64,000 nucleotides of DNA. Origin: Serripes groenlandicus (lineage: Eukaryota > Mollusca > Bivalvia > Cardiida > Cardiidae). How positions within the stretch are numbered: the first letter of the stretch is position 1; each line of letters opens with the position of its first letter. The stretch lies in contig JASEVX010000007.1 in the NCBI GenBank assembly GCA_031761405.1, positions 59,169,803 to 59,233,802 on the forward strand. Reading direction: 5' to 3'. Shown here piece by piece: positions 54,072-63,545 of the stretch. The position numbers and the translations under genes were made by a program. The notes below the pieces were generated by a model. The model was given only the letters and a program-made list of their open reading frames with translations. It did not search any database and was not told the DNA's origin.

Positions 54072-54110
<39 letters not shown>

Positions 54111-54155
54111 TCAAGGACAAAAACAATATATCTCCCCTGTATACAGGGGGAGACA
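51744..54155. mobile_element. 2.4-kb tandem-array element flanked by a 21-bp direct repeat
   Basis: Left end CTAGAATTGTTTTGAC, ATATGTCTCCCCCT; ~13 units of 140-156 bp sharing CGAGACGCGGGTTCTGCACG, GATGAGGTGAACATGTGACC, AAGTTTCATGAAAATCCTTC, GGAGATATGGAGCGGACAC, ACCTTTGACCTTCAAGCGTG and ACCTTGACCTTGACCC; (GACA)n at ~54070-54109; hairpin TCTCCCCTGTATACAGGGGGAGACATA. An exact 21-bp repeat beginning TAATTATAAATG lies at 51723-51743 and 54156-54176. Unit lengths divisible by three leave long frames on the minus strand that are not genes. Confidence 0.9.
53062..53434. mobile_element. hAT-like MITE inside the array
   Basis: Ends CAGGGCCTTTTT / AAAAAGGCCCTG; target duplication GGAGC at 53057-53061 and 53435-53439 within the unit motif TATGGAGCGGACAC. 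The 373-bp interior has repeated CCAATTGGGAA motifs and a (A)10(T)30-type run (~53291-53331). CAGGG ends fit hAT; 5 bp is short for that superfamily. Confidence 0.85.
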
Positions 54156-54306
54156 TAATTATAAATGTATGTAAAATAAGCATCTATCCCTGACTGATTG
54201 TAAATAAAGATAACCATTCATTTGGCTAATGATGGAAAAATAGTAACCCATACCCCTATTAAGTACCTGTTATACCAAAGTTAATATTGTAACTTGATAA
54301 ATTTTA

Positions 54307-54522
54307 TTAACCCTTTCTCTCAAACAGACGCTTTCAGACGCCTCGACTGTCGCCGACTTTAGAAAACATTGTGACCAAAGGAGGAATTGCTCATTATTTT
54401 TCACAATGTTTTCAACTCTATGCAATTATTAAACTTTCATTTACCGAGATGTGCCATATTTTTGCTTATATGTCTTCAAAGTCGTCTGCTGCAGAGTTGT
54501 CATAATTGGGAAATGATTATAA
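54307..54522 (+). mobile_element. TTAA-MITE type B
   Basis: TTAACCCTTTCTCTCAAACAG to GAGTTGTCATAATTGGGAAATGATTA. Confidence 0.7.
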
Positions 54523-54756
54523 CCCTTTCCCTCATATAGACGCTTTCGGACGCCTGACTGCAGCAGACGGCTTTTTGAAAACATTGTGGCAAAAGGAGAA
54601 ATTGCACAAAACGTGCAATTTCTCCTTTTGCCACAATGTTTTCCACTTTTCGTCATAGGTTATCCATTCAATTTAATATGGAGATTTTCTATGTTTTGAC
54701 TAAATATGTTCAAAGTCGTCTGCTGCAGAGTTGACATACGTGGGAAAGGATCAACA
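54519..54756 (+). mobile_element. TTAA-MITE A/B hybrid
   Basis: Left two thirds are type A (CCCTTTCCCTCATATAGACGC); the right terminus GAGTTGACATACGTGGGAAAGG is type B. Confidence 0.85.
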
Positions 54757-55050
54757 CAGAGGACTAGATAAGGAGGAGTAAACTGGGTTTTTCCCCAACA
54801 ATTTCTCTATTATTACCCAAACCCATTATTGTCGGTACTCAAAAGTTATTTCACACCCATGTCCTTTATACTGCATCAAATCAGAAATGTGTTCAGAGCT
54901 CTAGTTAAGGAGTGTGTTTCATGCTCTAAAATCCTTATTTGACCTCCAAAATTAATGTTGTGGTACTCAAAACATAGGTTTTAATGAGGGCTAACAGAGA
55001 TATCATGAAAATAAGTCCTGTTTATTCACCCTTATAATAGTCCTCTGTGT
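54757..55050. mobile_element. Foldback element FB, rearranged
   Basis: CAGAGGACTAGATAAGGAGG start; TATTGTCGGTACTC and AATGTTGTGGTACTC arms separated; AGAGCTCTAGTTAAGGAG in the middle; end CCCTTATAATAGTCCTCTG. Confidence 0.75.
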
Positions 55051-55354
55051 GTTTTTCCTGGCTTGAATCATAACATCATGTAACATGATCGCTAACATTT
55101 CTTACTTTCTTGTGACAGATAAAGTTTGAAATCGTAACCTAGTTTCTGGTCATAAATTTGCATAATGTAATGTGAGGTCGTTGCAAGAGTGTTGTAAATG
55201 TAACTAGTTACTGAAGAATGTAATGTTATATTGCACCATATCCATTCATTAATAGGCATTAATTGACAGGATATTTCATTACACAGAAACAAAGACAGAT
55301 TGAACATCATCTGACCTTCCTTAAACTCTTTCTCACTTGCAGACGACTTTTGCC
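55051..55354. other. Nothing recognised
   Basis: AT-rich intergenic sequence; a MITE scrap CTCACTTGCAGACGACTTTTGCC at 55332. Confidence 0.5.
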
Positions 55355-55357
55355 ACA

Positions 55358-55515
55358 AAGTTATCCCCAGTCTGGTCATACCAAAGACTTGCATTACGAC
55401 TGGCTGGTGTGCGAGGATAAATGGACCAGTACTACTGGTAACTCAAATACCCAGGAAACACTGTGATATAACTGAAAAATTGTTGAAGGCGTAAAACACC
55501 AAACAAACAATTAAC
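55358..55515 (+). mobile_element. SINE, 3' part
   Basis: CATTACGACTGGCTGGTGTG, TAAATGGACCAGTACTACTGG, AACACTGTGATATAACTGAAAAATTGTTGAAG, (CAAA)n. Two small type-B MITE pieces follow to ~55672. Confidence 0.78.
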
Positions 55516-55672
55516 TCAATCAAATAAGTTAACTTCAATTTCTAGAGATTTTCAAAGTCGTCTACTGCAAATTTGTTCTATGTTAGAAAGGGTTAACTGT
55601 TTCTCCTTTTGCCACAATGTTTTCAAAATTAAGCTGACTCTGATTCAGAGGCATCGTCTGTATGTTGGAAAG

Positions 55673-56027
55673 TGTAAGTATTGCCAGTACTGTAGTTGCT
55701 GAAATCTGCACAGACATAAACATTGGATGGATAATGGTATGACAAAAGTCACAGCTAATATGGTCCCCTGAGCATAATAATGCTGCTCATGAGCACAAAA
55801 AAAAACCATCAGAGCAACTGAATGTTGTTAAGTTTTGTTGTAGAGATGTCAAGAGACGGCCATATCAGAGAAAGATGTTTTCTAGGAGAGAACCGGTAAC
55901 CCATATAATAATGCAATGTGCCTATCCTGCCCTGACAATCGATATAGACCTTGAATCTTGGTGTCGACAAGCATGTACATTTGTGTCTATTCTTGCAGTC
56001 AACAGCCCTGTGAAGATGGCTTTCTTC
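55673..56027. other. Nothing recognised
   Basis: Intergenic sequence without family members. Confidence 0.5.
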
Positions 56028-56160
56028 TTAATCCTTTCCACATAGCTAGCAGACACATTTTGATAAATCAATATAGCAGACGTCTTTTGAAAACGTTGTG
56101 GCAAACTTCGGAGAAATTGCTGATCATGAACAAATCCTCCTTCAGCCACAATGTCTTTAA
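56028..56160 (+). mobile_element. TTAA-MITE type B, left half, shares TTAA with next
   Basis: TTAATCCTTTCCACATAGCTAGCAGACAC to TTCAGCCACAATGTCTTTAA. Confidence 0.7.
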
Positions 56161-56386
56161 CCCTTTCCTCATACGACAATTATGCAGCAGACGACTTTGA
56201 AAGTATTTTGTCAAAACATAGAAAATCTCTATAATTGAATGGATAACCTATGACAAAAAAATGGAAAACATTGTGGCAAAAGGAGAAATTGCATGTTTTG
56301 TGCAATTTCTTCTTTTGTCACTATGTTTTCAAAAAGCCGTCTGCTGCAGAGGCGTCAGAAAGCGTCTATATGAGGGAAAGGGTTAA
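56157..56386 (-). mobile_element. TTAA-MITE type A, intact
   Basis: One C lost in the left end (CCCTTTCCTCATAC). Confidence 0.92.
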
Positions 56387-56399
56387 CATCATTAAATTA

Positions 56400-56495
56400 A
56401 TCATCATCATACTTTAATTCCTAGAGAATTTTCATATTTTTGCCTGGATGTTTTCAAAACTGCTGTATAATTATTGTATGTGGGAGTTAGGTTAA
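56400..56495 (+). mobile_element. TTAA-MITE type B, right half, shares TTAA with next
   Basis: ATACTTTAATTCCTAGAGAATTTTC to GTATGTGGGAGTTAGGTTAA; with 56028-56160 it may be one older copy opened by the type-A insertion. Confidence 0.65.
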
Positions 56496-56727
56496 CCCTT
56501 TCCCACATAGACACATTATGACGCTTCTGCAGCAGACAACTTTTGAAAACATCGTGACAAAAGGAGAAATTGCTCAAAACAAGCAATTTCTCCTTTTGCC
56601 ACAATGTTTTCAACTTTTCTCAGTAAGTATACCTATACAATTATAGAGATTTTCCATTGTTTTCAAGAAGACACTTTCAAAGTCGTCTGCTACTGATTTG
56701 TTGTATGTGGGGGCGAGTAGGTTAAGG
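56492..56727 (+). mobile_element. TTAA-MITE type B
   Basis: TTAACCCTTTCCCACATAGACAC, hairpin GAAATTGCTCAAAACAAGCAATTTC, right end expanded (GTGGGGGCGAGTAGGTTAA). Confidence 0.8.
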
Positions 56728-56949
56728 TGTTTTTTTACCTCCAATTTTAGTTCATTTAAATGCTAATGAACTGACATAGTTCAAAGATGTATACATCAAA
56801 CAAATTTAAAACCGTTATCAATTTTTACCTATCCTCTTTCTCCTTTCAACACTTTTCCAGACGCAGATGACAAATGTGATGCCTTAATTAGCAACTTTTG
56901 AAAATATAAGAGAAAAAGGAGTTAGATGTTTCTATTAACAACAGGAAAT

Positions 56950-57135
56950 TGGGAATGACAAACAAATTTTAAAGAGCACCGCGTAGTCGTCACAGACGCT
57001 CGACTGATAGAAAACAGAAAAAAAGCTGAGCTGAACAAAAAAACTTAACTGGACGACCACGCCGCCACCGCCAACGGCGACGCCAGGGTCATGACAATAG
57101 CTCTCGTTTTTTCAAAAGTCGAGCTAATAATATGA
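56950..57135. mobile_element. Short element with AGTCGAGCTAATAAT right end
   Basis: AAGAGCACCGCGTAGTCGTCACAGACGCTCGACT ... CCACCGCCAACGGCGACGCC ... ATAGCTCTCGTTTTTTC, AAAAGTCGAGCTAATAAT. GC-rich and unlike its surroundings; single-unit relative of the array elements. Confidence 0.55.
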
Positions 57136-57194
57136 GAAAATCATTATTTCTGTTGGCCACAATGTTTTCAAATCTCATCTGCAGCAGATGCCTT

Positions 57195-57332
57195 ACAGTG
57201 TTGGCCGCCCTCCTTAAGCGTTCAGGGTTGCGGGGTCTAAGCATTACAACTAACTGGCTGGAGTCAGGATAAATTGATCAGTAGCACTTGTAATTTACCC
57301 AGGAAACGCTGTGATAATAATAACTGAAATTT
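57195..57332 (+). mobile_element. SINE, 3' part
   Basis: GGCCGCCCTCCTTAAGCGTTCAGGGTTGCGG, AACTGGCTGGAGTCAGGATAAATTG, CGCTGTGATAATAATAACTG. Confidence 0.75.
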
Positions 57333-57339
57333 TTTTGTA

Positions 57340-57521
57340 ATACTTTGAAAGTGTCTCGGCAAAATCTCAGGAAATTTAGTTGAATTACTGAAAAGTTTTG
57401 AAAACATTGTGACAAAAGAAGAATTTGCTAGTTATGAGCAATTGCTACTTTAGTCACCAGGTTTTCAAAAGTCATATGCTGCAGCGGCGTCTAAAAGCGT
57501 CTGTATGTGGGAAAGGGTTAA
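57340..57521 (-). mobile_element. TTAA-MITE type B
   Basis: CTTTGAAAGTGTCTCGGC, hairpin GAATTTGCTAGTTATGAGCAATTGC, ends TGTATGTGGGAAAGGGTTAA. Confidence 0.72.
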
Positions 57522-58795
57522 TAATCAATTTTATGTTTCTAAATATTTTTAAATTTGGAAAAGTCTGTTACCAATTAATTATAAGGATATCAGGTAAACT
57601 GGGTTTTAAGTATTATTCCCATTCGGTGTATTTTATCGGGTCAATTCCAACTTAGATCAATATTCCAATCCATTAAACATGTACAGCTGTCTAATGTCAA
57701 TTAAAAATTTAAATAATTTATTTTTTATGAACAGCTTTTAGATCATTTTGTAATACCCTTGCATATTATAAGCTATAGATTATCTATCAAAAGTGTTACC
57801 TAATTTGACATTTTAAAGGGATTTATAGGGATTTTCTATATTTTTGTCCACATGTTTCCAAAGTCGTCTGCTGCAGATTTGTTGTATGAGGGAATAGAGT
57901 TGAAAACATCATTATGAACGATAAAACAAGAAATTGTTCATCTTAATATATAGGTACATTTTTCTGTAGCCACAATGTCTTCGAAAGACGCCTGTTTGTA
58001 TTATGAATTATACTTTGTCTGCAGGTGTAAAAAAGTTAAATCTCTATACATGTAGCATTATAATTTTTAATAACTTGCTCATGTAAAATATTTCTACTGT
58101 ATTCTATATTAGTTTAAAATATTGACCTTAATACACCATGTATGTTGTCACTCGATGAAAAAATAGGTAAAAGAGCAATAAATCTGATAATCAAAACCCA
58201 AAAATCCCAACCTGACTGTTTTACGAAAGTTAAATGTAAAGAAAAGTGAAAAAAAAGACAGTAAAATAAAAGGTGAAGATTTAACCAGTTAACAAGTTAA
58301 GTACGGCCACTTCAACTTGATCAAAACAAATCACATGATCCACATCAAAATAATATCAATATAAAATCCAACTGTTGTTTACTAACTCTTTTCTATTTTA
58401 AACCACTCCAAACAAACAATACAATCCATAATTTTTCATCACTTTCACACAAAATAGAATTTTATAAACTCCGTAAAGACTACATGTATAACCAAAATAA
58501 AAATTCTTAAACTTTATTCACAATACTAGCTGAAACACCAAGATGATAATAAATACAAAACACTGCTCTTTACACACAATACCGATTTAATTTTCCTTGT
58601 AAATTCTGAGTAATCGACCAAATATAGAATTATACTACACTGAAGTGAAAACGCGAGAGGTGATACACTAAATAGTATTGACAATCTATAACACAACTGG
58701 TATGTAGGTGGTAAAACTAGTATGACATCACAGTTCACATTGACAGGTAGGTTATTCACGCTCAATTATAAACATGCAAGTCCTATGTATTATAT
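57522..58795. other. AT-rich intergenic sequence
   Basis: Only MITE type-B pieces near 57825-58035 (GTCGTCTGCTGCAGATTTGTTG...). No exon-like frame. Confidence 0.5.
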
Positions 58796-59007
58796 TCTGC
58801 AGCCGCTGAACTTGAAACGATGTTGACAAAAATATGAAATATCTATGTAATTAAATGTAAATATAATATTTGAATAAAGTTGAAAACATTGTGGCAAAAG
58901 AAGAAATTCGATCATTATGAGCATATGATTTCTTCTTTTGCTACAATGTTTTGAAAAGTTGTCTGCTGCAGAGGCGTCAAATTGCGTCTGCATGTGGGAA
59001 AGGATGA
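58796..59007 (-). mobile_element. TTAA-MITE type B
   Basis: TCTGCAGCCGCTGAACTTG, hairpin AGAAATTCGATCATTATGAGC...GATTTCTTC, ends GCATGTGGGAAAGG. Confidence 0.68.
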
Positions 59008-59144
59008 GAAACATGGGATAAGGACACTTTGCTCCTCGATATTATCTATTTTCAAAGCAAATTAATCCAAATGATGACATTGGTCAAAAGTTAACTCGTT
59101 ATCTTTTTGTAATTTAGCATTTTAACAAAGTAAAGGTTATTGGT

Positions 59145-59374
59145 TTAACCCTTTCCCTCATACAACAAATCTGCAGCAGACGACTTTGAAATTATTTTGT
59201 CAAAACAAAGAAAATCTACATAGTTGAATGGATAACCTATGACAAAAAGTGGAAAACATTGTGGCAAAAGGAGAAATTGCACGTTTTGTGCAATTTCTTC
59301 TTTTGTCACTATGTTTTCAAAAAGCCGTCTGCTGCAGAGGCGTCAGAAAGCGTCTATATGAGGGAAAGGGTTAA
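59145..59374 (-). mobile_element. TTAA-MITE type A, intact
   Basis: Shares right TTAA with a shortened type-B copy (59371-59481). Confidence 0.92.
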
Positions 59375-59481
59375 CCCTTTCTTACTTGCAGATGTATTTT
59401 GACGCATATGTTTTCAACTCTATAATTATTTTTTCTTCAATTTTTCACCTTTTTGCGGAAATTATTGTTGGAAAGGGTTAA
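59371..59481 (+). mobile_element. TTAA-MITE type B, shortened
   Basis: TTAACCCTTTCTTACTTGCAG to ATTGTTGGAAAGGGTTAA. Confidence 0.7.
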
Positions 59482-59635
59482 AATTCACTGTGGGCAGTCA
59501 AGATGTCAATCTAGTTTTACAAAAGAGGGTATTATCTAGTTAATGAGTTAGATAAGTCACTGTCATCAAGCTGGGCCAATATCAATACATACAATGACAA
59601 TGGCTGACCAGGATTACAATCAGTCATGACATCAA

Positions 59636-59870
59636 TTAACCCTTTCCCACTTGCAGGCAAATTTCAACACATTCTGCAGCAGACAATTTTTAAAATATTG
59701 TAGAAAAGAGAGAAATAAATATTCATCATTCTCCATTTGCCATAAACATGTTTCTCAAGTTTAATCATTTGATTGTACATTCATTTTAAAAGATTTTCCA
59801 CATTTTTAACAAAATATTTTGCCATGTCTGTCTTCAGCCGATATTTTGTATTATGTCTGAAAGAACTAAC
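59636..59870 (+). mobile_element. TTAA-MITE type B
   Basis: TTAACCCTTTCCCACTTGCAGGC; right end GTATTATGTCTGAAAG mutated. Confidence 0.68.
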
Positions 59871-59915
59871 CCTTTTTTCTGATACAGATTACTTTTGAAG
59901 CAGAGGTCTTTTGAA

Positions 59916-60124
59916 TTAACCCTTTCCCTCATATAGACGCTTTCTGACGCCTCTGCAGCAGACGGCTTTTTGAAAACATAGTGACAAAAGAAGAAATTGC
60001 ACAAAACATGCAATTTCTCCTTTTGCCACAATGTTTTCCACTTTTAGTCATAGGTTATCCATTTTTTGACAAAATACGTTCAACGTCGTCTGCTGCAGAA
60101 TTGTCGTATGAGGGAAAGTGTTAA
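59916..60124 (+). mobile_element. TTAA-MITE type A, 20-bp deletion
   Basis: CAATTATAGAGATTTTCTA spacer missing; right end GAGGGAAAGTGTTAA. Confidence 0.9.
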
Positions 60125-60378
60125 GGCTTTATGGGAAAAATCTCCTTGCCCAACAATGTTTTTCAGTCTGCATGTCCAGTTTTCCTGATGTATCCGTGGT
60201 AATACTTCAAACCAGACAGATGAGGTATAAAAGGCTAATCCGAGTTGGATAAGTAACTCAGTAACCAAGGTCAGCCATTATCAATGCACAATGCCATTTT
60301 ATGATCAGGACTACAACAAACATTGATTCATCATTTTGTATCAGGATGCAACAGATGAAGGCCAATATTTCAATCCTT

Positions 60379-60723
60379 TTAACACTTTCCCACATACAGC
60401 AAATCTGCAGCAGACGACTTTTGAAATTGCTCAAAACAAGCAATTTCTCCTTTTGCCACAATGTTTTCTACCTTTTACAGTAACTAGAACTATCACTGAA
60501 GATGATAGCACCTTGACATACACAATAACTTTATTAGTAAAAGGGCCATAACTCTGTAAAATATCATGCAATTGTAACCCCTTTATGATATGCACATCTC
60601 CTCTTGGTATAGAAGCTTCACAGGGGGTATAATTATACCTACAATTTAGAGATTTTTCATATTTTTGAGTAGACATTTTCAAAGTCGTCTGCTGCAGATT
60701 TGCTGTATGTGAGAAAGGGTTAA
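60379..60723 (+). mobile_element. TTAA-MITE type B carrying an array-family fragment
   Basis: TTAACACTTTCCCACATACAGC, hairpin GAAATTGCTCAAAACAAGCAATTTC, ends GTATGTGAGAAAGGGTTAA. The piece ~60486-60622 (AAAGGGCCATAACTCTGT, GATATGCACATCTCCTCTTGG) is a single unit of the 12760-type array. Confidence 0.78.
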
Positions 60724-60785
60724 AAGGATCTTTTTTTTCCCCACAATACCTTTTTTATACCCAACAAAACCTATATGTTTGGTGT

Positions 60786-60900
60786 TAACCCTTTTCCTTA
60801 CACCAATGCCAATGCAGCAGACAACTGTGAAAACATTGTAAGAAATGGAGTAATTGCTCATAATGAGCAATTTCTCATGTTGTAACAATTTTTTTTATCA
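60786..60900 (-). mobile_element. TTAA-MITE type B, left part
   Basis: TTAACCCTTTTCCTTACACC...hairpin TAATTGCTCATAATGAGCAATTTC. It is inside a relic FB arm (60737-60785). Confidence 0.65.
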
Positions 60901-61109
60901 AATTAATTCCCAATTAATGGCTTAACTTTTTCCACAATGTTTTAAATGTCATCGGCCGTGTAGGGCACCAGAGGTTGTGCGACTCATCCACAACACAAAC
61001 AATGCCCCTCAGGTCTGGTACACAATCTGTATCAATACACATCACCTCTTACTGTCAAATTGACAGTTATCAACTGGACAAAACTTGTGAATAAAACAAA
61101 GTTAATTTT

Positions 61110-61313
61110 TAAACCCTTACCCACATAAAGACGCTTTCTGATGCCCTTGTAGCAGATGAATTTTGAAACAATTGTGGCAAAAGGAAGATTTGCTCATAAT
61201 GTTTACAAATCCATTCAATAATTAAACTATCATCTGTGAAATATTTCCTAATTTTGTCGAGACGATATCAATATGTCAGTTGCAGATTTGTTGTATGAGG
61301 GACTGGGTCAAAA
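61110..61313 (+). mobile_element. TTAA-MITE type B
   Basis: TTTAAACCCTTACCCACATAAAGACGC to TTGTTGTATGAGGGACTGGG. Confidence 0.68.
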
Positions 61314-61379
61314 GACAATCAAGATGACCACCTACAATTGACTGGACAAAGAGAGGCAATTAAAGCAATCAACTGTTGG

Positions 61380-61612
61380 TTAAACCTTTCCCTCATACAA
61401 CAATTCTGCAGCAAACAACATTGAAAATATTTTGTCAAAAAATAGAAAATCTCTATAATTGAAAGGGCATTCCACTATGACAAAAAGTGGAAAGCATTGT
61501 GGCAAAAGGAGAAATTGCACGTTTTGTGCAATTTCTTCTTTTGTCACTATGTTTTCAAAAAGCCGTCTGCTCCAGAGGCGTCAGAAAGCGTCTATATGAG
61601 GGAAAGGGTTAA
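61380..61612 (-). mobile_element. TTAA-MITE type A
   Basis: Left end TTAAACCTTTCCCTCATAC; right end perfect. Confidence 0.9.
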
Positions 61613-61637
61613 CTGTCAACCCTTTCCCTGATACAAC

Positions 61638-61995
61638 TGCCTGGGTGGTGTACTGGTCAGAGTTTGTTTGTTTGTTTTAATGGGGTTTTACGCCTCTTTC
61701 AACATTATTTCAGTTATATCACGGCGACAGTTCACTCATTCATGATCCCTGGGTAAAGTACTGGTCAGAGAACCTGCCTTGAGATCTTAAGACCAGGATT
61801 AGATCCCTGGTCAGAAAAATGTTGGTAGCGACTCCCCTCCATGTCGCTAAGGGTTGCGCGCAGGAATTGCATTGCAACTGATGCGCTGATGTAGGGATAA
61901 GCGTTCAACCAGTACTGGTTACATTCAACCGGGAACTGCCATGATATGACTGGAATACTGTTGAAAGGGGCATAAAACACCATACAAACAAAACA
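61638..61995 (+). mobile_element. tRNA-headed SINE interrupted by another SINE
   Basis: Head GCCTGGGTGGTGTACTGGTCAGAG, resuming as AACCTGCCTTGAGATCTTAAGACC, GGATTAGATCCCTGG; tail GCCATGATATGACTGGAATACTGTTGAAAG. Confidence 0.82.
61663..61757 (-). mobile_element. 5'-truncated SINE nested in the SINE head
   Basis: TTTGTTTGTTTTAATGGGGTTTTACGCC to TTCATGATCCCTGGGTAAA; duplication GTACTGGTCAGAG at 61650-61662 and 61758-61770. Confidence 0.9.
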
Positions 61996-62030
61996 AAAAT
62001 CCCCGATACAGAAAAACATTCAACACATCT

Positions 62031-62260
62031 TTAACCCTTTCCCTCATATAGACGCTTTCGGACGCCTCTGCGGCAGACGGCGTTTTGAAAACATAGTGAC
62101 AAAAGAAGAAATTGCACAAAACGTGCAATTTCTCCTTTTGCCACAATGTTTTCCACTTTTTGTCATAGGTTATCCATTCAACTATGGAGATTTTCGATGT
62201 TTTGACAAAATAAGTTCAAAGTCGTCTGCTGCAGAATTGTCGTATGAGGGAAAGGGTTAA
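62031..62260 (+). mobile_element. TTAA-MITE type A, intact
   Basis: Shares right TTAA with the next copy. Confidence 0.92.
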
Positions 62261-62525
62261 ACCCTTTCCCACTGCAGCAGACGACTTTGAAATCATCTTG
62301 ACAAAAAATGAAGTATTTCTATAATTGATAGTTTAAATATTGAAAAGAGTTGAAAACATTGTGGCAATAAGGAAAAATTGCTCCTTTTGCAGTAGACAAC
62401 TTTTGAAAACCTTGCAACGAAAGGAGAAATTGCTAGTTTTGAGCAATTTCTCCTTTTGTCGCAAAGTTTTCAAAAGTTGTCTGCTGCAGAGTCAACAGAA
62501 AGCATCTATATGTGGGAAAGGGTAA
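62257..62525 (-). mobile_element. TTAA-MITE type B with internal duplication
   Basis: TTAAACCCTTTCCCACTGCAGC; a second GACAACTTTTGAAAACCTTGC stretch is inserted; ends TATATGTGGGAAAGGGTAAA. Confidence 0.72.
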
Positions 62526-63364
62526 ATGAGCAGTTTCTTGCATTTCAACAAAATCTTCAAAAATAGTCTACTACAGAGTTGTAAAAATTCTCTGGTAAAT
62601 AGAAAATCTCTTCTATGCCGTTTCTGAATTCCACCGAACAGAAAAGATGTGACTTAAAAGATTTTGCAAATTCACTGGAAAATCTTTATGGTTTCCACTT
62701 TTCTCTATACATGTTTTCTCCAAGATGTTTTGAATTTGGGAGAACATTAAATGCTGAGCAGTCTATTAAAAATAACATTCTACTGTTTACATTTCAAGTC
62801 TTTTCTGATGTGTATGTTTATCTGGTATTTTACCCAGCTTTCGACAGTATTTCTGTTCCTAACTTCACATCTGTCATAATGCTTGCTCACACAAACCTAA
62901 GCACCAAAAAGACTTAAGAGTTAAGTCAAAACAACCATTTATAGTCTTCTGTAAGACCAAATAAGGTTTAAAACCCTGGCATCCCGATATATATCAGGGT
63001 AGTGGAACCAGGAACCAAGAATAATCCAGATGTTTTTAACTCTGTAAGGGACACAACTTTGGTACAACATCCACATTAGGTTTGTATGACTTACCTCCCT
63101 TTTAAAAAGCAAAATCAAAGGGAGGTAACCAAGAATTGAATAATCCAGAAAAGTTTGTTTATCAGGAAGTGTCAATAGAGGAGATTAATTTACACTCAAC
63201 GGGATTTTTGCAGCAAACACTTGGCTAGATAAACACATGCTGTTGATATCATATACAAAATGTAGCCCAGTCTCGTACACAGAGAAGAAAGCTACACAAT
63301 ATCCATATTCAAAGGTCAATCCTAAAGAAAACTTAATCCTTTTGACAGATTCAATGATTGGATA
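62526..63364. other. Intergenic, nothing certain
   Basis: The open frame at 62615-62917 has no exon borders and part of it (GGTATTTTACCCAGCTTTCGACAGTATTTC) looks like a decayed SINE tail. AGGGAGGTAA occurs on opposite strands near 63090 and 63120. Confidence 0.5.
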
Positions 63365-63367
63365 TTA

Positions 63368-63545
63368 ACCCTTTCAAACATACAACAAATCTGCAGCAGA
63401 CGACTTTAGAAACATCCAGCAAAAACGTGGAAAGGCTCTATAAATGTAGGTATATAAAAAGAGCTGAAAACATTGAGGCAAAAGAAGAAAATGCGCGTTT
63501 CAAAAGTCGTCTACTGCAGGAGCGTCAGATTGCGTCTACAGGTGC
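63368..63545 (-). mobile_element. TTAA-MITE type B
   Basis: TTAACCCTTTCAAACATACAAC to TCGTCTACTGCAGGAGCGTCAG. Confidence 0.68.

Noticed and set aside
54070..54109. Regular (GACA)n spacing as a possible CRISPR-like array
   Set aside because: Simple microsatellite at the end of an array element in animal DNA; there are no unique spacers.
51865..54183. Long minus-strand frames of 128-206 residues with repeated FHETWVTCSPHQGDV
   Set aside because: They arise because the tandem unit length is often divisible by three. Frames break where units differ and the motifs follow the DNA repeat.
62615..62917. 100-residue plus-strand frame
   Set aside because: No splice borders or recognisable motif, and part of it matches a decayed SINE tail.
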